A DNA stretch of 11,254 nucleotides from CAYVMN01 sp043808585 (GTDB lineage Bacteria > Desulfobacterota > DSM-4660 > Desulfatiglandales > Desulfatiglandaceae): NCBI GenBank assembly GCA_043808585.1, contig JAZDES010000203.1, positions 1 through 11,254 of the forward strand, given 5' to 3'. The position numbers and the translations under genes are program-made. The stretch's first letter is position 1; every line of letters starts with the position of its first letter. Of this stretch, positions 6,789 to 11,254 are shown in pieces. The notes under the pieces are model-generated. The model saw only the letters and a list, made by a program, of their open reading frames with translations. It was not told the DNA's origin and did no database searches.

Positions 6789-7795
6789 AGTAAGACCTGT
6801 CTCTTTGTCAGGGCGTAGATAAAGACTATGCCGCCGATTATCCCTGTGATGACGCCAACCGGCAGCTCCAGGGGGGCAATTATCGTGCGTGCAAGGGTAT
6901 CGCATAGGATCAGGAAACATGAACCTGCCAGGAAAGAGCTTATGAAGAGGATTCGATGGTCCGTGCCAGTAATCATCTTCATGAAATGGGGAACTACGAG
7001 GCCCACAAATCCTATAATGCCTGTCACCGAGACACTGACCCCTGTGAGGATTGAGGCAATGAGGAAAAGACTCCGTTTAGTCCGTGGCACGTTGACCCCT
7101 AAATGGATCGCCTCTTCCTCACCAAGGGCGAGGGCGTTCAGGTCGAGGCAAAAGAGGTATGAAAGGATTAAACCTGCTAGGGCGCCCCAAAGGGCAGCCT
7201 TTATCAGAAAGATATTGGGTTCATCAAGAGATCCCATGATCCAGAAGATAATACTGTGGAGATCCTCGGTGCGTGAGACCGCCATGAAGAGCATAACAAG
7301 TGATGATGAAATAAAGCTTATCATTACACCTGTGAGCAACATCCCGTGAATCTTCAGGATCCCTTTTTTCAGGCTCAAGGTATAGACTAGTATTATTACA
7401 ACTACTGCACCCAAGAAGCCTGAGAGGGGATATGCAAGGATACCGAGAAGGGCATACCACTTGAATATGATGTTGATGCAAACCCCCAGGGAGGCACCGC
7501 CCGATATGCCCAGCGTATAGGGCTCTACAAGCGGGTTCCGAAACATGCCCTGGAGTATGGTCCCGGCAAGGCTCAAGGCCCCTCCAATGGCAAGGCCAAG
7601 AATAATCCTTGGCAACCTTATATCAAACAGGATCGTGTATTCCGCTGTCCCTCTCCCATCAGAGATTATGCTTAGTATCTTCTTGAGGGGTATCCCCGCA
7701 GAACCAACGCACAATGAAAGCACAGATATTGATACCAATAGGGCTGAGAGTATCAGAAGAACAATCAACCACCTGGTTATCCTTTTTCTTATCAT
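6785..7795 (-). CDS. btuC: Corrinoid ABC transporter permease (FecCD family)
   Basis: This 336-residue, strongly hydrophobic inner-membrane protein of the BtuC/FhuB/FecCD family would act as a homodimer with two copies of the ATPase. Typical family segments are in order: FDIRLPRIILGLAIGGALSL after the first helix, ILQGMFRNPLVEPYTLGISG, the coupling region IHLGVNVPRTK, GIIGFVGLVVPHFMK, and LPVGVITGIIGG near the C-terminus. About ten membrane segments are visible, as expected. The ATG at 7795 follows AGGT in the end of the btuF gene, and only one base separates it from the btuF stop. Assignment to corrinoid over iron chelate rests on gene context. Confidence 0.9.
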   Translation of the reverse strand: MIRKRITRWLIVLLILSALLVSISVLSLCVGSAGIPLKKILSIISDGRGTAEYTILFDIRLPRIILGLAIGGALSLAGTILQGMFRNPLVEPYTLGISGGASLGVCINIIFKWYALLGILAYPLSGFLGAVVVIILVYTLSLKKGILKIHGMLLTGVMISFISSSLVMLFMAVSRTEDLHSIIFWIMGSLDEPNIFLIKAALWGALAGLILSYLFCLDLNALALGEEEAIHLGVNVPRTKRSLFLIASILTGVSVSVTGIIGFVGLVVPHFMKMITGTDHRILFISSFLAGSCFLILCDTLARTIIAPLELPVGVITGIIGGIVFIYALTKRQVLL

Positions 7796-7796
7796 A

Positions 7797-8681
7797 TTAC
7801 CTGGTAAACTGGATCCCTGGGTGCACGATCCCTGCTATCTCTTTCAGTGCCTCTACAAAGGTGATAGGTGTGGGGCTGCAGACCTTGTCCGGGTCAACGA
7901 TGTGAATGTTATTGTTTTTAACGGCAGCCATCGAACGGTACTTCTCCCACGACTCTTTCTCTTTTTCTCCGGCTATGCCCATGGTCGTTATGATGATCAC
8001 ATCGGGATCCCATTCCAGGACCTTTTCCCTGCTGTATACGCCTGATTTTTCATCAAGTGCAATATTGGATCCCCCGCAGAATTCAATATAGTCATTCAGG
8101 AACGAATCCTTTGTTGCCGTGAAGAGGGGCTTGATGCCGATCTGGATAAACACCTTCTTTTTGGGCAGCCGCCCCGTCTTTTCTCTGATCTCCTTTATCT
8201 CTCTTCTTGCATCAGCAATAATCTTTTTTGCCTTATCACTCTCCCCGATGATCTCGCCCAGTCTAAGAAAATGTTGGCAGATCTCTGAAAAACTCTTGGG
8301 ATAATCAAAACGCACAACCAAAATTCCAAGATTTTCCAACTTCCTGAGCTGCCTTGGTCTGGCAAGGGAACTCACAAGCACAAGATCCGGTTTGAGGCTT
8401 ATGATCTTCTCGATGTTGGCCTGGATAACCGTTCCTACCTTTTCCTTTTGCTTTGCCTCTGGGGGCACGACACAGTAGACTGTATTCGCAATGAGCCTAT
8501 CTTGTGCGCCCAGAAGATAGACCTGCTCTGTAATCGTCGGAGCAAGAGAAACGATTCTTTTCGGGTGACCCTGGGCCCCTGCACCAGCGTTGATCATAGT
8601 AGCGACAAGTAACCCAGCCAATAATAACGAGGCAGGAATACGAATCCTTACGGGAAATAAACGCCAAACACTTTTCATCAT
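7797..8681 (-). CDS. btuF: Corrinoid ABC transporter substrate-binding protein
   Basis: This is a periplasmic binding protein of the BtuF/FecB class. From the ATG at 8681 it has 294 residues: MMKSVWRLFPVRIR is a basic n-region, a hydrophobic core follows, and cleavage is likely after AGA near residue 36. The mature part begins with the family's PKRIVSLAPTITEQVYLLGA, continues with VYCVVPPEA and IEKIISLKPDLVLVSS, and later shows WDPDVIII and a C-terminal helix EALKEIAGIVHPG. The frame is open upstream to a TTG at 8735. The only good Shine-Dalgarno match (GGAGGG, 8727-8722) lies far upstream of the ATG and seven bases before an in-frame ATT, so the start is uncertain although the signal peptide favours 8681. 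There is no lipobox, so a soluble periplasmic protein is expected. Confidence 0.87.
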   Translation of the reverse strand: MMKSVWRLFPVRIRIPASLLLAGLLVATMINAGAGAQGHPKRIVSLAPTITEQVYLLGAQDRLIANTVYCVVPPEAKQKEKVGTVIQANIEKIISLKPDLVLVSSLARPRQLRKLENLGILVVRFDYPKSFSEICQHFLRLGEIIGESDKAKKIIADARREIKEIREKTGRLPKKKVFIQIGIKPLFTATKDSFLNDYIEFCGGSNIALDEKSGVYSREKVLEWDPDVIIITTMGIAGEKEKESWEKYRSMAAVKNNNIHIVDPDKVCSPTPITFVEALKEIAGIVHPGIQFTR

Positions 8682-8721
8682 AAGTGTGTATTTTCTCAAT
8701 AAATAGGGATAAATGCTTTGT

Positions 8722-8727
8722 CCCTCC
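8722..8727 (-). promoter_or_regulatory. Possible ribosome binding site upstream of btuF, with no standard start at the right distance
   Basis: Read on the minus strand, GGAGGG (8727-8722) is followed after seven bases by ATT (8714-8712) in frame with btuF. A TTG lies further on at 8699 and the tandem ATG codons at 8681 and 8678. Either the first ATG is used without a good site, or a longer N-terminus begins at a rare codon. Confidence 0.35.
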
Positions 8728-8779
8728 AAAATCAATCCTGTCTTATTAGTTATCTAAGGGTCTGTAACTCCATGCCCTT

Positions 8780-9769
8780 CTATGCCGCCAGGAACAATAT
8801 TCCCATGGCAGCAAGAACCGAAATCCAGGCGGAACGATTTACAAGACTTGTCATTTTCCGGATCTGTACCGGTCCGGGCGCCACATCCCCATCCCCCAGC
8901 CAGGGCTTTATCTTCTGGCCGTCAGGATATAGGGTAGGTCCACCCAGGCGGAGATGAAAGACCCCGGCTGTGAAGCTCTCTGCATGGGCAGCGTTTGGGG
9001 AGTCATGTTTGAGCCTGTCCCTCAGGGCGACCTTGAGCCCATCCATGGGATTAAGCCCACTCGCCCATGCTCCCAAGAAGAGGATGGCAAGGGAGATGCG
9101 TGCCGGGATAAAATTCATAATGTCATCTAGTCTCGCCCCGGCCCATCCAAATTCTACATATTCCTGGTTCTTATACCCTACCATAGAGTCCAGTGTGCTT
9201 GCGACCTTAAAGGCCAGCATGCAGCAAAGGGCCGGCAAAACAGGAGAAACCCCGAGAAGAAGTGCCGCCGTGCCTCCCACCATATACCAGAAAAGGGGCG
9301 AAAGAAACCCATCAACAAAGTTTTCGGCCAGGGTCTCCATCGCCGCCTTGCTCACCCCCTCCGCATCCAGATAGCGGACATCACGTCCCACCACCAGGCT
9401 GATCTCTTCTCTTGCCTTGGTCAGATCTTTGCGTTCCAGGGCGAGGATCACAGGTCTCGTATGTGTAATTAGATCTCTCATGGCAAGGCACGAATAACAG
9501 ATGAAGAGATCAAAACCCAATCCACATAGGGGATGGAGCCTCCGAAAGGCAAGGCTTAGGGCAACATACATTGCCAGGGTAGTTGCCATAAGGATCAAGG
9601 TCAAGATTATCCCTCCCCCTTTTCCTGCAAGACCATTGCCTCGTAATACCTTTGAAAAGAGGGCGACTCCATGACCGATGATCCTTACAGGATGATACCT
9701 GTATCGGGGATCGCCTATAAGAAGATCAAGGATAAACGCAAAAAAAATGACGGACAATATTTCTAGCAT
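8780..9769 (-). CDS. cbiB: Adenosylcobinamide-phosphate synthase
   Basis: CbiB is an inner-membrane enzyme of late cobalamin synthesis that condenses adenosylcobyric acid with aminopropanol (or its phosphate) to give adenosylcobinamide (phosphate). From the ATG at 9769 the protein has 329 residues. Family motifs are LLIGDPRYRYHPVRIIG near the N-terminus, GRDVRYLDAEGVSKAAMETL, ENFVDGFLSPLFWYMVGG, STLDSMVGYKNQEYVEFGW, GARLDDIMNFIPARI and SPNAAHAESFTAG, with several membrane helices between. A TTG at 9820 would add 17 residues, but these come from the heptamer repeat at the end of cobD and are unlike the family. The start has no strong ribosome site. It lies 40 bases after cobD, whose product supplies its substrate, and about 100 bases before btuF. 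Confidence 0.93.
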   Translation of the reverse strand: MLEILSVIFFAFILDLLIGDPRYRYHPVRIIGHGVALFSKVLRGNGLAGKGGGIILTLILMATTLAMYVALSLAFRRLHPLCGLGFDLFICYSCLAMRDLITHTRPVILALERKDLTKAREEISLVVGRDVRYLDAEGVSKAAMETLAENFVDGFLSPLFWYMVGGTAALLLGVSPVLPALCCMLAFKVASTLDSMVGYKNQEYVEFGWAGARLDDIMNFIPARISLAILFLGAWASGLNPMDGLKVALRDRLKHDSPNAAHAESFTAGVFHLRLGGPTLYPDGQKIKPWLGDGDVAPGPVQIRKMTSLVNRSAWISVLAAMGILFLAA

Positions 9770-9790
9770 GATACGATATAGGTTAATGAC

Positions 9791-9818
9791 AGTGGCCAGT
9801 GGTGAGCGGTCAGTGGTC
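9791..9818. repeat. Degenerate heptamer tandem repeat, four units
   Basis: Four contiguous seven-base units on the plus strand read AGTGGCC, AGTGGTG, AGCGGTC and AGTGGTC (consensus AGTGGTC). The array covers the last codons and stop of cobD and most of the short gap before cbiB. It may have created the present C-terminus of CobD. Confidence 0.75.
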
Positions 9819-10937
9819 AAAGGAAGATAACACTGAAATCAATCGGTCATTTTCCTCTGGTGCTCGAAGCCCCACACGGAAAAAGTTGTCTTCAAGGCCG
9901 GCGAAGTTCCTGCAATCCCTTACGTACATCCCGTTTGAAAGAAGATGGCGAATCAGATCGTCAAGGTCCTTTGTTAGGGTCCACTGGCACAGGACAAAAT
10001 TGGCTGATGGTGGAAATGCACTAACACCAGGCAGGTTTTTGAGCGCCGAGAAGAAACGCTCCCGTTCTTTGGCCGTTACCAGATGGGTTTTCCGCTCATA
10101 ATCCGCGCATTTTAATAGGAGGGGGGCAATTCGATCTGCTATCCCATTTACCGTCCAGGGTTCCTTTGCTGCCCGTAGGCGTTCGATTAGGGCCTGAGGC
10201 CCAACAACCCCGCCCAGCCTTAGGCCGGCCAGTGCATAGTATTTTGTGAGGGAATGGATAACCAAAATGTTGGGCCTCGGCTTTTCCGTAAGAAGTGTAT
10301 TCTCTTGCCATCTCTCCGTAAACTGAATGAAGGCCTCGTCAACGATGAAGAGCTTTTTCTCAAACCTCGATGCCGCCTCCAAAAGGAGTTCTTTCGGGAA
10401 CATGGTTCCTGTGGGGTTATTCGGGCGTCCGATCCAGAGGGCATCTGCCTCCTTCATGGCATCTGCCAGTACGTCCATGCCAGGAAACCCGAACCCATCT
10501 TCAGGGGATAGGTGCAACCTGGCCACCCCGGCCCCGGCAAGGATGGAGGCCCGTTCATAGTCATGGTACGAGGGGCTGATCACCAGTGCCCGGCGGAACC
10601 TGAGGACCCTTGGCGCCAGGTATATCATCTCGGTTGAACCGTTTCCTGAAAGGAAGTTTTCACGAGAGATGCCGAATTTTTCCCGGTAATAGGTAGCGAT
10701 GCCATTCCCTTCAATCGCTGGGTAGTCCTGGATGGTTTCCAAAAGCTCCGGCCATTTTTCTCTGACGATGGTCGGCGGCCCCTGGAAATTAAGATTGACA
10801 CTGAAATCACGCACGGGCCGTTCGGGCAGCCCCAGTCTAGACAGGTCAGACTGGGGCGCACCACCGTGAAGATAATTTGAATTGGATTCCACCATAAATG
10901 CTCTCTTGTCATGCCGCATAAAGGGAAATGCTTCCAT
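9810..10937 (-). CDS. cobD: Threonine-phosphate decarboxylase
   Basis: CobD is a cytoplasmic PLP enzyme of the class I/II aminotransferase fold that turns L-threonine O-3-phosphate into (R)-1-amino-2-propanol phosphate, the arm joined by CbiB. With the ATG at 10937 there are 375 residues. Seen are YLHGGAP (22-28) as in CobD N-termini, LSGNGSTEMIY, RPNNPTGTMF (171-180), the cofactor-binding Asp200 in VDEAFIQF, the PLP lysine Lys232 in HSLTKYYALAGLRLG with Arg240, and FFRVGLR near the end. The first 14 residues are not family-like; ATG codons at 10919 and 10895 are alternatives, and 10895 (MVESNSNYLHGG) fits the usual length and follows AGAGAG. Histidinol-phosphate aminotransferase is the closest confusable family, but the HGG start and the cbiB neighbour favour CobD. 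Confidence 0.92.
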   Translation of the reverse strand: MEAFPFMRHDKRAFMVESNSNYLHGGAPQSDLSRLGLPERPVRDFSVNLNFQGPPTIVREKWPELLETIQDYPAIEGNGIATYYREKFGISRENFLSGNGSTEMIYLAPRVLRFRRALVISPSYHDYERASILAGAGVARLHLSPEDGFGFPGMDVLADAMKEADALWIGRPNNPTGTMFPKELLLEAASRFEKKLFIVDEAFIQFTERWQENTLLTEKPRPNILVIHSLTKYYALAGLRLGGVVGPQALIERLRAAKEPWTVNGIADRIAPLLLKCADYERKTHLVTAKERERFFSALKNLPGVSAFPPSANFVLCQWTLTKDLDDLIRHLLSNGMYVRDCRNFAGLEDNFFRVGLRAPEENDRLISVLSSFDH

Positions 10938-11254
10938 TAGCCTACCGTTTCAACAAAATAGGCTTCATCCCAGATTCCAGTATCCAGAGGAAGCCTATCT
11001 TTCACAGATGGAAATTTCTCCACAATGGCCCTGTTTGAATACTGTTTGATTTTGGTTGCGATTTCTTCTGGAGACAGCTCCCCGCTCGATTCCACAAACA
11101 AATGAACATGATCCGGAGCCAGGTAGAGGAGCTGGACAAACCCATCAACCACCGCGCTGCAGTTCAGGAACGTATCATAAACAAAACCAAAGAACATCTT
11201 GGTCTGGGATAAGAGGGATATCCTGCGAAACACATTCCAGGCAAAATGGTATTT
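10937..11254 (-). pseudogene. IS200/REP-type (Y1, HUH) transposase, truncated; 5' end outside window
   Basis: The frame is open to the window edge and its first in-window start codon is a GTG at 11233, but KYHFAWNVFRR upstream of it is family-like (compare YH-hhh-x-KYRR), so the gene begins beyond the window. The metal-binding HUH motif is present as APDHVHLFVE, followed by LSPEEIATKIKQYSNRAI and the final IWDEAYFVETVG. In Y1 transposases a helix carrying the catalytic tyrosine (YIxxQ type) follows that last motif; here TAA comes immediately, so the active tyrosine is missing. The protein should be unable to cleave and rejoin DNA. It is most simply a remnant of an insertion next to cobD. No hairpin ends or REP-like palindromes are evident in the part seen. 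Confidence 0.8.

Noticed and set aside
6789..6920. N-terminal extension of the btuD frame up to 6920
   Set aside because: It lies inside the permease gene in another frame, is not family-like, and the ATGA overlap at 6788-6785 is a clear start.
8700..8760. Possible promoter for btuF on the minus strand (TTGATT, 17-base spacer, TTATCC)
   Set aside because: The -10 match is poor and AT-rich sequence here gives several equally weak alternatives; the genes are packed enough to be co-transcribed with cbiB.
9786..9803. GGCCACTG on the minus strand resembles the GCCACTG box of cobalamin riboswitches
   Set aside because: It is part of the heptamer tandem repeat, and the other conserved riboswitch boxes and pairing stems are absent in the short cobD-cbiB gap.

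Overview
The window holds two transport-centred gene blocks that converge, plus the edge of a transposase remnant. Gene content points to an anaerobic bacterium, most likely a sulfate-reducing or syntrophic member of the former Deltaproteobacteria (Desulfobacterota). This is an inference from the FmdE-family protein beside a family-5 ABC transporter and from the cobD-cbiB-btuFCD order; no marker gene is present to prove it.

Plus strand, 1-6006: an operon-like run of a periplasmic substrate-binding protein of the oligopeptide/nickel class (SBP family 5), two DppB/DppC-type permeases, a two-domain OppD/OppF-type ATPase, and an FmdE-family protein with a C-terminal zinc ribbon. Two coding frames are broken: the binding protein at a run of six C (734-739) and the first ATPase domain near 3620-3645. 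The two ATPase domains are joined in frame across a run of seven G (4416-4422), where loss of one G would give two overlapping genes. Either the operon is decaying or the read/assembly has indel errors; the sequence alone cannot separate these. The first ATPase half carries a histidine-rich insert and the second has a non-canonical signature motif. Together with FmdE they suggest a metal or metal-cofactor uptake system, not a plain peptide transporter (inference).

Minus strand, 10937-6003 (transcribed right to left): cobD, cbiB, btuF, btuC, btuD, tightly packed and intact. Together they would import corrinoids (BtuFCD) and attach the aminopropanol arm (CobD makes aminopropanol phosphate, CbiB joins it to cobyric acid). 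No cobalamin riboswitch is seen in the window; any leader would lie beyond the right edge or have been displaced.

Right edge, 11254-10937, minus strand: the 3' part of an IS200/REP-type (Y1, HUH) transposase reading frame that stops before the helix expected to carry the catalytic tyrosine. Its stop codon overlaps the longest cobD start as TAATG. The two main blocks meet tail to tail at 6003-6006, where the stop codons overlap in a TTAA. Essentially all of the window is coding; no intergenic stretch exceeds about 100 bases, and no tRNA, rRNA, CRISPR or convincing terminator is seen.
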